Notes under the pieces: generated by a model
Told to the model about the DNA's origin: nothing
The model's input: the letters and a program-made list of their open reading frames with translations, nothing else
The model's database searches: none
Shown: one piece after another, positions 26,215 through 33,560 of the stretch
Layout: each line of letters begins with the position of its first letter
Position numbering within the stretch: the stretch's first letter is position 1
Position numbers and translations under genes: made by a program
From: an uncultured Acidimicrobiales bacterium
Lineage (GTDB): Bacteria > Actinomycetota > Acidimicrobiia > Acidimicrobiales > CATQHL01
Length of the DNA stretch: 64,000 nt
Direction: 5' to 3'
Assembly: GCA_958295925.1 (NCBI GenBank)
Contig: CATQHL010000001.1
Location: 1,747,753-1,811,752, forward strand

Positions 26215-26809
26215 CGGTCGTGAGGCCACCTAGGAGGTCGTCGCCGACGGCTGCCGCGTAACGCTTCAGGTCATCCACGCTCACAGAGGAGACCGGGTGC
26301 GGGACAGCCGTGACGGGGTGGTATGCGACGCCCTTCACGGCAGCGAGGCGTCTTGCCATCGGAACGAAAGGCTCCGTTAGAAGCAGGGCAGTCGGGACGC
26401 CTCGTGCCTCCATCTCAAGGGCGTCGTGCAAACTGCACGCTGTGCATGCGCCTCAATCGCCCACTCCTGAGATGGCGATGCGCGAGCGGGCTGACAGCAA
26501 ATCTGCGGTCTTGGAATCGATGGCGACGCTCGCCGACTGCTTTGAGTAAAAGCTCACCTCGGCAGCCGGTAGACGCTTGCGAAGCTCCTCTGCCGCGAAG
26601 CCAAGCAGTTCCTTGGCGTTGGGCTTGCCGTTGTCGATGAGGAGAATGCTGAGCGCGTCCTCAGGTCGTGAGCGCTTTGCGATGCCCGTGGGCGGGGCGA
26701 TGCCCGGAGCCTGAGACCTGCTTTGAGCGTCAGGTCTCACCACTCTGATGAGACGGGGTTGCAGCGGAGTGTTCGCCGAGTGGCCCCTCTCGTCATTGCC
26801 TCTCGTCAT
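26210..26809 (-). CDS. UGSC-family protein, probable selenoprotein with in-frame TGA
   Basis: Two open segments in the same frame, 26456-26809 and 26210-26452, are separated only by TGA at complement 26453-26455. Read through as selenocysteine, the product is 199 residues with the motif GVGD-U-GACTACSLHD at residue 119. This matches the UGSC family, in which U or Cys precedes G-S-C-T; here the Ser is Ala. Upstream is a Rossmann-like segment (ILLIDNGKPNAKELL) and downstream VPTALLLTEPFVPMARRLA. The family's activity is not known to me beyond a presumed redox role. The ATG at 26809 may not be the true start, since the first 50 residues look atypical. Confidence 0.8.
26420..26455 (-). promoter_or_regulatory. 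Candidate bacterial SECIS hairpin after the UGA codon
   Basis: In the transcript, directly after the UGA, GGCG (26452-26449) can pair with CGCC (26423-26420), and CGUGCA (26439-26434) pairs perfectly with UGCACG (26430-26425). The apical loop is GUU (26433-26431). The loop begins 20 bases after the UGA and starts with G, which fits the known bacterial SECIS pattern of a small loop 16-37 bases downstream with a conserved G. This supports selenocysteine insertion rather than termination. Confidence 0.7.
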
Positions 26810-26900
26810 TGCCCTCCCGCCCCTGCTGTCGACAAGCTGTGAATATCAGGCTCTTTGTGAGCGAGTCGCACGGCGAATTTACGAAGCAAGTGAGGGGAAG

Positions 26901-26948
26901 GCGCAACCAGGGGTTGGGTTGGGGTTTGTTGGGGGCCCCTGGTTGCGC
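26901..26948 (+). repeat. 13-bp inverted repeat enclosing a G-quadruplex motif
   Basis: GCGCAACCAGGGG at 26901-26913 is the exact reverse complement of CCCCTGGTTGCGC at 26936-26948. From the last bases of the left arm through the loop run four G-tracts (G4, G3, G4, G5) separated by 2, 2 and 6 bases, a canonical quadruplex motif on the plus strand. Hairpin and quadruplex would compete for the left-arm guanines. Confidence 0.7.
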
Positions 26949-27147
26949 GGATCAAGACCATTTTAAACCATGCAGAGGAAGGAATGCAACTGCAATTGCG
27001 TAGAAACTCGGATTTGGGCAAGGCGACTTGCGCCGGACGCCTGCCCCTCCAGGATTTCCACAGGCTGTGACCCCATGGTTGACATGTGTGCAACTGACAG
27101 GCGTCTGCGTCCGTGGCCCCGCCCCGACAGCCTGCCCGTGCCCCGCC

Positions 27148-27195
27148 CCGGCAGCTGTCGGGCGTCCCTGCCCGGCAGCTGTCGGGGCGTCCCTG
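27148..27195. repeat. Imperfect tandem repeat of about 23 bases
   Basis: CCGGCAGCTGTCGGGCGTCC plus three bases at 27148-27170 is repeated at 27172-27195 with a one-base insertion. Each unit carries the palindrome CAGCTG. No function can be assigned. Confidence 0.55.
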
Positions 27196-27254
27196 GCAGG
27201 CGAGGGGGCCGAATTCTCTCCGACGGCCAACTCGTTTCGAACGCCGCGCCTGCC

Positions 27255-28454
27255 TCAGCGCGGCGTCACTAGCCACGTAGTCGCCATCGAGTGCTGAAGC
27301 GGGGCCCAGGCAGGGATGTAGGCAGACCAGCCTGCGCCGTGACCGCCGGCCGTGACCAGGAAAATGTCCTTAGGCGACCGCACGGCGGGGAGCCTGCCAT
27401 CGACGCCCGGTCTCATGTCGTGCTGAGATCCCTCCTCGATGATCACGCCTGCCGCCTGGAGTTCGGAGGGATCGACCCGGCTGGCCTCGGCGAGGAACTC
27501 CCGCACGTCGCTGCGGCTCCACCCCGCGTCTACGAGCAGGGCTGCGTGCTCCGGCCCCAGCACCACCACCCCCTGCCCGCCTTTCCCGACCGGGAAGGTG
27601 GCAGGCAGTCGCATCGCCGACGCCATCGTGAGCAGGATGCCCTCCGGGGACGGGTTCAGGAGGTTGGCCACTTGCCGAGGTGCCTCGGTTCCCAGAATGG
27701 TGACGGTGGAGTCCTCTTCGTCGTAGCCAAGCTCGCAGTTCAGCGTTCTCCAGGGCGTCGGCGGTGCGTCCTCTGCCAGGCACATCGTGAACTTTCCAGG
27801 GTGCCCGATTGAAGAGCCGTCGAGGTGGCCTGCCCGGGCGTCAAAAACATTGCGCGCCACCAGTCTGAGAGTCCTTCCGACCACCGCGTTGGACCGGGCG
27901 CCGATGCCCAGGGCGTCGTTCCTCGTGGCCATTTCCAACTCGACAGTGATCGGTCCGCTCACCAGCAGGCAGAACGCAGCTCCGCCGGTGCTGGACATGA
28001 CGGTGTGTGCGTTGAAGGCCGGATCAAGCATCGCCCGCAGGGCGGCGACTGCCAGCGGGAAGTGCATCGGTGCGCAGCCGGCCATCACGGCGTTGGCTGC
28101 GGACGCACGGGCGGTAAGGCTGCGGCGGAGGTGCGGGATTTCGCCCAGAACGGCGTCGGGGCTCAGCACTGCACGCTCGAGCAGGGCGGCAACGCGCTCC
28201 TCGGTGGGGGCGACTACGGGCAGGCCGTCCGTCCACCCGCGGGCACAGAACTCCTCGTAGAGATTTTCCTCGTCGACATCGAGCGTGTCGAGGGCGGGGA
28301 GCGGCTCCGGCGTCTCGGCTGAAGGCACGGAGACCGCCTCAGGCGATGGCGTGGGAAGCCTGCTGTCTTGACTGCAACGAGTCGATTGCGCAACCCTAAC
28401 GATTTCGGCTTCCCCGAAGCGCTTGAAGTTGTGGATCGTGAGGCCGATCAGCAC
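27255..28454 (-). CDS. UGSC-associated large protein, function unknown
   Basis: A 399-residue frame. The conserved core begins near residue 55 (ENLYEEFCARGWTDGLPVVA) and includes HLRRSLTARASAANAVMAGC, SSTGGAAFCLLVSGP and a C-terminal GGHGAGWSAYIPAW. Proteins with the ARGWTDGLPVV opening tend, as far as I know, to occur beside UGSC-type proteins, and here the UGSC gene is the next one downstream on the same strand. The first 18 residues (LIGLTIHNFKRFGEAEI) instead look like the start of an AAA/SMC-type ATPase, so the true start is probably further in; the GTG at 28454 is only the longest option. Confidence 0.55.
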   Translation of the reverse strand: MLIGLTIHNFKRFGEAEIVRVAQSTRCSQDSRLPTPSPEAVSVPSAETPEPLPALDTLDVDEENLYEEFCARGWTDGLPVVAPTEERVAALLERAVLSPDAVLGEIPHLRRSLTARASAANAVMAGCAPMHFPLAVAALRAMLDPAFNAHTVMSSTGGAAFCLLVSGPITVELEMATRNDALGIGARSNAVVGRTLRLVARNVFDARAGHLDGSSIGHPGKFTMCLAEDAPPTPWRTLNCELGYDEEDSTVTILGTEAPRQVANLLNPSPEGILLTMASAMRLPATFPVGKGGQGVVVLGPEHAALLVDAGWSRSDVREFLAEASRVDPSELQAAGVIIEEGSQHDMRPGVDGRLPAVRSPKDIFLVTAGGHGAGWSAYIPAWAPLQHSMATTWLVTPR

Positions 28455-28561
28455 GGCCTTGATGTTTCAACGACATCCAAAATCGACTGAGGGGGCGTTC
28501 AGGCTTCACCCCCGGCTCCATCTCGCCACCTCCCCAATAACCGTCAATCCGCAGCCGATAG

Positions 28562-28590
28562 TTGTTTTTGCCAACCAAACGTTTGATAAT
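28562..28590 (+). promoter_or_regulatory. Promoter with embedded palindrome, probably leaderless
   Basis: TTGTTT at 28562-28567 and GATAAT at 28585-28590 are 17 bases apart. The perfect palindrome CAAACGTTTG (28576-28585) fills the spacer next to the -10 box and looks like a repressor operator. Transcription would begin about 28597-28599, at the GTG start of the next gene, so the mRNA is probably leaderless, which is common in actinobacteria. Confidence 0.5.
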
Positions 28591-28598
28591 CAAGAATT

Positions 28599-29588
28599 GT
28601 GGGACGGAGACCTTCAAAGCTGTTGGCGCTGGCCGATGCCGCAGCGTCCGTTCCAAACGGGGCGACTGTTGCGTTGGGCGGGCTGTCGATGAACAGCGCC
28701 CCGATGGCGTTCGTGCGCGAGCTCGCCCGTCAGCGCAAGCGAGATCTCACGGTGGTGGCCATAGTGGCCGGCATGAGCGTGGACTGGCTGGCCGCCGCGG
28801 GCTGCGCCGCGAGGGTGATTACCGGGCTGGTGAGCTTCGAGGGCTTCGGCTTGGCGCCCAGTTTTCGCCGTCGCGCCCAGGCGGGGCCTAGGGCTGAGGG
28901 CGGACTGGCTGTGGAGGAGTACTCCGAGCATCTGCTCATCTGCCGTCTCGAGGCGCAGAGCAGGAAACTGCCGTTCGTGCCGACGCGGGCCGGCCTGGGA
29001 ACCGACGTGCTGGCGCTTCACGCCGATAGCGGGTCGTTGCGGCAGGAGGTCGACCCTGCCACCGGGAAGCCGTACGTTGCGTGCACCCCCCTTGCGGTCG
29101 ACGTAGCAGTGGTGCATGTCCACGAGGCCGACGCGAGCGGAAACGCCCGTGTAAACCCCAAGTTGATCTGGATGGACAACGAGATCGTCAACGCCGCGGA
29201 GCGCACCGTCGTCTGCGCAGAGCGGATCGTGGGCAGCGAGGCGTTCGTAGCAGAGCCGCACCGCACCACCTATCCCAGGTTCATGGTGGACGCCGTCTGT
29301 GAAGCCCCTTTTGGCGCCTTTCCCACTTCCTGCTTTCCTGACTACGGGCACTGCGGGCATTTCTTCGAGGAGTACGTGGATGCGGCTGCGTCGCAGGAGC
29401 GCTTCGAGGCGTTCTTTGCCGAGCGAGTGGTCGGTCCCGAAAGCTGGACCGACTTCCTCGACGCAAACGGCGGCCCGGGGGCGCTCATTGACATCTTTCC
29501 GAGAGCAGGGCGCGCCGACGCAGGGAGCATCGGAGGGCAAGGTGCAGCCCAAGGTGCTGGACAGGCCGGGGGAACGGAACCCCGATGA
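28599..29588 (+). CDS. CoA-transferase family subunit, IpdA-like
   Basis: A 329-residue class I CoA-transferase alpha-type subunit. The series CRLEAQSRKLPFVPTRAGLG and later VHVHEADASGNARVNP resembles IpdA of mycobacteria, the alpha subunit of the hydrolase that opens the last steroid ring as a CoA thioester. The Glu in RLEA is a candidate for the IpdA catalytic glutamate. It starts at GTG 28599 directly at the predicted transcription start. The next gene overlaps by four bases. A glutaconate CoA-transferase function is the alternative. Confidence 0.78.
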   Translation: MGRRPSKLLALADAAASVPNGATVALGGLSMNSAPMAFVRELARQRKRDLTVVAIVAGMSVDWLAAAGCAARVITGLVSFEGFGLAPSFRRRAQAGPRAEGGLAVEEYSEHLLICRLEAQSRKLPFVPTRAGLGTDVLALHADSGSLRQEVDPATGKPYVACTPLAVDVAVVHVHEADASGNARVNPKLIWMDNEIVNAAERTVVCAERIVGSEAFVAEPHRTTYPRFMVDAVCEAPFGAFPTSCFPDYGHCGHFFEEYVDAAASQERFEAFFAERVVGPESWTDFLDANGGPGALIDIFPRAGRADAGSIGGQGAAQGAGQAGGTEPR

Positions 29589-30391
29589 GCGGAAGCCCCC
29601 CTGCCGTTCAGGGCTACGGCTGCAGCATCGACGAGTTGATGGTGGTCGCCTTCTCGCGCGCAATGCGAAACGACACCAGGGCGTTCAATGGGGCGGTCTC
29701 GTTCATTCCGGTCTGCGGCTATCTGCTGGCGCGCCGCACCCACGCACCTGAACTCACCTGGGCTGCCAGCTCCATTGCCCTTGACGCCGACCCCTCCGAG
29801 ATCGGTTCATCGACTCTTTCCGACGAACTCTGGGGAGGTGCTTCGATGCTCTGCAGCTCCCCGTTCGATTTCTGGAGTCACGCCCAGGGTGCCCGCTACA
29901 ACACATTCGCCTTCAGAGGGGCGCAGATTGACGCCCACGGCAACGTGAACAACAGCGTCATAGGGGCATACGACTCTCCGAAGGTGCGATTGCCGGGAGG
30001 AGGGGGGATGGCCGACCTTGGCTGTTTGATACCTCGCATCTACCTCTGGAGCACCACGCACACCCCCCGGACGTTCGTGCGGCGCCTCGATTTCCGCTCC
30101 GGCATCGGCTGGGGCGACGGCGGTGAGCACCGCGCCAGCCTAGGGCTGGCCGGCGGCCCGCAGCTCTGCATCACCAACCTCTGCGTGTTCGATTTCGAGC
30201 CGGTCAGCAGGCGCATGCGCCTTGAGTCGCTGCATCCAGGGGTGAGCGTTGACGATGTCGTGCGCCAGACCGGGTTCGAGGTGCTGTTGCCCGACGATGA
30301 GGTGTCAGCCACACCCGCCCCTTCGGCCGAGGAATTGCGCATCCTGCGGACAGAGGTTGACCCGACAGGGGCACGGCGTAGGGAGTTATGA
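29585..30391 (+). CDS. CoA-transferase family subunit, IpdB-like
   Basis: The beta-type partner of the preceding gene, 268 residues, overlapping it by ATGA. FDFWSHAQGARYNTFAFRGA, IDAHGNVNNSVIGAYDSPKV and the C-terminal LESLHPGVSVDDVVRQTGFE resemble IpdB and relatives. I do not see the E-x-G catalytic box of true CoA transferases near residue 50, which favours a hydrolase of the IpdAB kind. Together with the SDR that follows, this suggests degradation of a cyclic or steroid-like acid. Confidence 0.78.
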   Translation: MSGSPPAVQGYGCSIDELMVVAFSRAMRNDTRAFNGAVSFIPVCGYLLARRTHAPELTWAASSIALDADPSEIGSSTLSDELWGGASMLCSSPFDFWSHAQGARYNTFAFRGAQIDAHGNVNNSVIGAYDSPKVRLPGGGGMADLGCLIPRIYLWSTTHTPRTFVRRLDFRSGIGWGDGGEHRASLGLAGGPQLCITNLCVFDFEPVSRRMRLESLHPGVSVDDVVRQTGFEVLLPDDEVSATPAPSAEELRILRTEVDPTGARRREL

Positions 30392-30484
30392 GTCAGGGAG
30401 GGCTTTGACGGCCGGGGCTTTAGGACTTCGGGAAGTCGCTCACCGCCCTCAGGCACGGCTGCGGTTGGGCGACGGAGGTTCGAT

Positions 30485-30595
30485 GTTTGGGATTCGTCTC
30501 TGCGGGCGTCTGCTGATCGGGCTGCCCGCACCGGAAATCACCCGCACGGCGACCTACGTTTGGGGTTCGTCTCTGCGGGCGTCTGCTGATCGGGC
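30485..30595 (+). repeat. 38-bp direct repeat, two copies
   Basis: The same 38 bases occur at 30485-30522 and 30558-30595 with one mismatch, 73 bases apart, in the gap between the IpdB-like gene and the SDR. The second copy ends 12 bases before the SDR start, so the repeat may carry a regulatory site or simply reflect a local duplication. Confidence 0.75.
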
Positions 30596-30607
30596 AAGAA
30601 TGAGACC

Positions 30608-31375
30608 ATGAACATCCAGGATTCTGTAAGCGTGGTAACCGGTGGCGCCTCCGGCCTGGGAGCCGGGGTTGTGAAGGGGCTGACCGAGCGGGGTGGCCGG
30701 GTTGTGATCCTGGATTTGCCCGGCAGCGCCGGTGCCGATGCCGCCGCAAGCCTGCCCGGGCAGGTGCGTTTCGTCGGGGTCGACGTCACGAAGCCCGAGC
30801 AGGTGCTCTCTGCGGTTGACGAAGCAGCGGCGGCCTGGGGGCGCATCGACGCCCTGGTGAGCTGCGCCGGAATCAGCTCTGGCGAGCGGATGCTCACCCG
30901 CAGCGGTGCACTGCATAGCTTGGAGCACTTCAGGGCGCACATCGAGGTGAACCTGATCGGCCTGTTCGACGTGCTGCGGCGGGTGGTTGCGCATTTGAAC
31001 CGCAACGAGCCGAATTCGGAGGGCGAGCGAGGGGTGGTAGTCAACCTCGGCTCCATCGCCGGCATCGAAGGTCAGGTGGGGCAAATGTCGTACAGCTCCT
31101 CCAAGGGGGGCGTGATCGGCCTCACCCTGCCGCTGGCGCGCGACCTGGGGTCGCGGGGCATTCGGGTGGTGACCATCTGCCCCGGGATAATGGACACCCC
31201 CATATTGTCGAGCCTCACCCCCGATCAGATCGAGGGCATAGTGGCTGGCAACGTCTTCCCCAAGCGCCTGGGGCAACCCGCCGACGTGGCCGATCTGGTT
31301 TGCCACGTTTTTGCCAACTGCTACCTCAACGGGGCAGTCATTCGGCTTGACGCCGGGATGCGGCTCAACTTCTGA
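30608..31375 (+). CDS. Short-chain dehydrogenase (3-hydroxyacyl-CoA type)
   Basis: A 255-residue classical SDR. The cofactor motif TGGASGLG is at 11-18, with Asp36 after the second strand pointing to NAD. The catalytic set is N115, S149, Y162 and K166. The sequence resembles type-2 3-hydroxyacyl-CoA/17-beta-hydroxysteroid dehydrogenases. The position after the IpdAB-like pair fits oxidation of a hydroxyacyl-CoA or steroid intermediate. Confidence 0.85.
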   Translation: MNIQDSVSVVTGGASGLGAGVVKGLTERGGRVVILDLPGSAGADAAASLPGQVRFVGVDVTKPEQVLSAVDEAAAAWGRIDALVSCAGISSGERMLTRSGALHSLEHFRAHIEVNLIGLFDVLRRVVAHLNRNEPNSEGERGVVVNLGSIAGIEGQVGQMSYSSSKGGVIGLTLPLARDLGSRGIRVVTICPGIMDTPILSSLTPDQIEGIVAGNVFPKRLGQPADVADLVCHVFANCYLNGAVIRLDAGMRLNF

Positions 31376-31409
31376 TACGACGCAATTGCGCCCCGTGAGC
31401 GGGCGGTCT

Positions 31410-31516
31410 GAAAGTTGCCAGCCCGCCTCGCCCGAGCGCGCTGATTGACCGGGAGCGTCTGGGTTCACAGAGCCAGACGGGCCGAAAGTTAGCAGCCCGC
31501 CTCGCCCGGGCTGATT
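31410..31516 (+). repeat. Imperfect direct repeat between convergent genes
   Basis: GAAAGTTGCCAGCCCGCCTC and the following bases (31410-31446) recur at 31484-31516 with two substitutions and a four-base deletion. The repeat fills most of the 144-base gap between the SDR and the PQQ/cytochrome gene. No terminator T-tract is present. Confidence 0.6.
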
Positions 31517-31519
31517 CGC

Positions 31520-33517
31520 CTACTCAGGAAGGCGGAAGGCGAGCAGGTGCGGCGTCTGCCCCAGATTGGTGTCAGCCAGCCCCACCGGGACTACTACCAG
31601 GTCTCCAGCCACCGCCGGCCAGCCGTTGATGCCGTTGTCGGCTTGGAAGTCGAGCACCAGATCGCCGGTGCTGCGGTCTAGCACGAGTATCCGCCCGAAT
31701 ATGGTTGAGGTCAACAACAGGTCGTTCACGACGGTCGCCCCGCCGATTACGTCGGTGGCCTGCAGCCAGTCCAGCTGGTAAATCGAGATGTCGATGAACT
31801 TCCCGTCCACCAGGGTGTCCCAGACGACGCTGCCGTCGGTGGCGTCTATGGCCACCACGTTGCTGGGGTGGCTGAGCAGCCTGGTGCCCTCGCCTCCACT
31901 GGAGGTCTCGTCGTTCTCGTAAGTGGTCGGGGCGTTGATGGCAGTCACGTAAGCAATCCCGTCGGCCACTGCTATGGGTGTGACGATGCCGCCCTGCGCC
32001 CCCGGCAGCACGTCAATGGGTTCGTCAAAAGATGTCAGATCGTCGTTTTGGTGCATCCCTACCGACGTGCGCCAGAGTTCTTCCCCGCTGACGGGGTCCA
32101 GCCCTATCACCACGTTGCCCTTGCCGGCAGTGACCAGCACCTTTCGGCTGCTGTCGCCGTCGTCCACCTCGGCGAGGGCGAGGAGCACGTGGTCACGGTC
32201 AAACAGGTCGTGGGGGAACGCCTGGAAGCCCCAGCGGAATTCGCCGGTCTTGACGTCGAGTGCGACCGTGCCGGACGTCCAGCGGTTGTCGCCGGGCCTG
32301 CTTGAGGCTGCAGGGAAACCAGGGGCACCCGGGAACGGATACGGGCTGCCAACGCCGAAGTAGATGGTGCCGGTTTCAACGTCGAGCGCCGGGGGATACC
32401 AGACTCCGCCGCCGCTGTTGACGTCAGGGTTGCCCCACAGATTCTCGTCCTCGATGGTGGCGAACGACCAGACGACTTCCCCGCCGGCCTGATCGAGGGC
32501 GAAAATGGTGCCTCGCACGCCCGCCGGGAAACCGCTGGTCGATGCGAAGACCATCCCGTCGTAGACGAAGGGCTGCACATTGATCTCGGCCAGCCCCAGG
32601 GCGCTGGTCACATCGGTCGCCCAGAGTTCCTCGCCCGATTCGGCGTCGTAGGCGGCGACGAGTTGGCCGCGTCCCCGGCTGCCGAGTTTGGCGGCGAACA
32701 CCTTGCCCCATCCGACTGCCACGCCCGTAGGGCCGAACATCACCCCGTCGGTCTGCTTGCCGGTCGACCAGCGCTCCTTGCCGGTTTCCCTGTCCAAGGC
32801 GTACACGACGCCTTGCAGGTCTTGGAAGTAGACGCTGTTGCCGATGATGAGCGGGGTCGTGGCGATGTTTCCCGAGAATCCGCCGCCCGGCGCGTAGAAG
32901 CGCCACGCCTCCTTAAGGTCGGCGACGTTGCCAGAGTTGATGGGGCTGTTCACGGCAGTGCGCGTGCCGGAGAGGTCTTGATTGGGCAGAGGCCAGTCGT
33001 CGGCGAACTCGATTGCCTCGGGTGGCGGGCCGGAGACGGGCGGCTCGGGTTGCGTCGTAGGGGCTCCCGGCGTGCTCGCAGCGTCGGTGTCTTGGGGAGT
33101 GGCGGCTTGCGTCGCGCTTGTTGTAGAGGCCCTTGTCAGGTGGTTGCGGACGTATTCCACGATGGCCGAAATCTCCGTGCTGCTCAGGCGGTCGCCCAAA
33201 CCCGCCATGCTGCCTGTGCCGACGCGGACGAGCGCCTCCATTTGCGCCACTGTGTACTTGTCGTTGAGTGCGCCGTCGCCGACAGGGGGACCAGTGGCCC
33301 CGGAGCCGTCGGCTGCGTGGCAGCTTGAGCAGTGGGTGATGTACAAGGCGACGGCCTCGGGGTCGGGCTGCCCGCTGCCCGCTGCGGCTTCGGGGGTTTC
33401 GGGGGGCGCAGCGGGAGGGTCAGCGGGAGGGTTGGCCTCCCCGCATCCTTGCGCCGCCCCAGCGAGCAGCGCTATTGCGACTAGCGTCGTGCCGAGGCAG
33501 TTTGTAATCGATCTCAT
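31520..33517 (-). CDS. PQQ-type beta-propeller protein with cytochrome c domain, exported
   Basis: A probable extracytoplasmic oxidoreductase of 665 residues. ATG 33517 gives a signal sequence (residues 1-24) ending AAQG-Cys25, possibly a lipoprotein. A Pro/Ala-rich linker leads to a cytochrome c domain with heme motif CSSCH (63-67) and a candidate axial Met in GTGSMAGLG. The rest is a quinoprotein-type eight-bladed propeller with repeats such as VYALDRETGKERWS, VAAYDAESGEELWA and VIGLDPVSGEELWR. It may be an alcohol or sugar dehydrogenase passing electrons to its own heme, but catalytic calcium and PQQ ligands could not be verified by eye. The frame remains open upstream to 33595 without signal features. 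Confidence 0.8.
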   Translation of the reverse strand: MRSITNCLGTTLVAIALLAGAAQGCGEANPPADPPAAPPETPEAAAGSGQPDPEAVALYITHCSSCHAADGSGATGPPVGDGALNDKYTVAQMEALVRVGTGSMAGLGDRLSSTEISAIVEYVRNHLTRASTTSATQAATPQDTDAASTPGAPTTQPEPPVSGPPPEAIEFADDWPLPNQDLSGTRTAVNSPINSGNVADLKEAWRFYAPGGGFSGNIATTPLIIGNSVYFQDLQGVVYALDRETGKERWSTGKQTDGVMFGPTGVAVGWGKVFAAKLGSRGRGQLVAAYDAESGEELWATDVTSALGLAEINVQPFVYDGMVFASTSGFPAGVRGTIFALDQAGGEVVWSFATIEDENLWGNPDVNSGGGVWYPPALDVETGTIYFGVGSPYPFPGAPGFPAASSRPGDNRWTSGTVALDVKTGEFRWGFQAFPHDLFDRDHVLLALAEVDDGDSSRKVLVTAGKGNVVIGLDPVSGEELWRTSVGMHQNDDLTSFDEPIDVLPGAQGGIVTPIAVADGIAYVTAINAPTTYENDETSSGGEGTRLLSHPSNVVAIDATDGSVVWDTLVDGKFIDISIYQLDWLQATDVIGGATVVNDLLLTSTIFGRILVLDRSTGDLVLDFQADNGINGWPAVAGDLVVVPVGLADTNLGQTPHLLAFRLPE

Positions 33518-33560
33518 AGTTGGCAGGTTTCGCAAATTGCTGAGCTTGGGTTTGACAAAG

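Larger units (their letters stand above)
26810..27254. other. 445-base gap without a gene
   Basis: This lies between the UGSC gene and its upstream neighbour on the minus strand. It holds a strong stem with a G-rich loop (26901-26948) and a short GC-rich tandem repeat (27148-27195). Frames open across it on both strands have low-complexity, Arg/Cys/Gly/Pro-rich translations that follow the repeats and match no family, so I call no gene here. Confidence 0.6.

Noticed and set aside
27148..27195. Possible CRISPR-like repeat
   Set aside because: Only two adjacent copies, no spacers and no cas genes in the window.
26806..27276. 156-codon minus frame across the UGSC gap
   Set aside because: Its translation is dominated by tandem-repeat codons (PDSCR, GGAR) and by the hairpin; no conserved pattern.
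28396..28656. 86-codon minus frame upstream of the UGSC partner
   Set aside because: It overlaps the promoter and the IpdA-like start, and its composition is unlike the neighbours; only the ATPase-like 18 residues in the other frame look meaningful.
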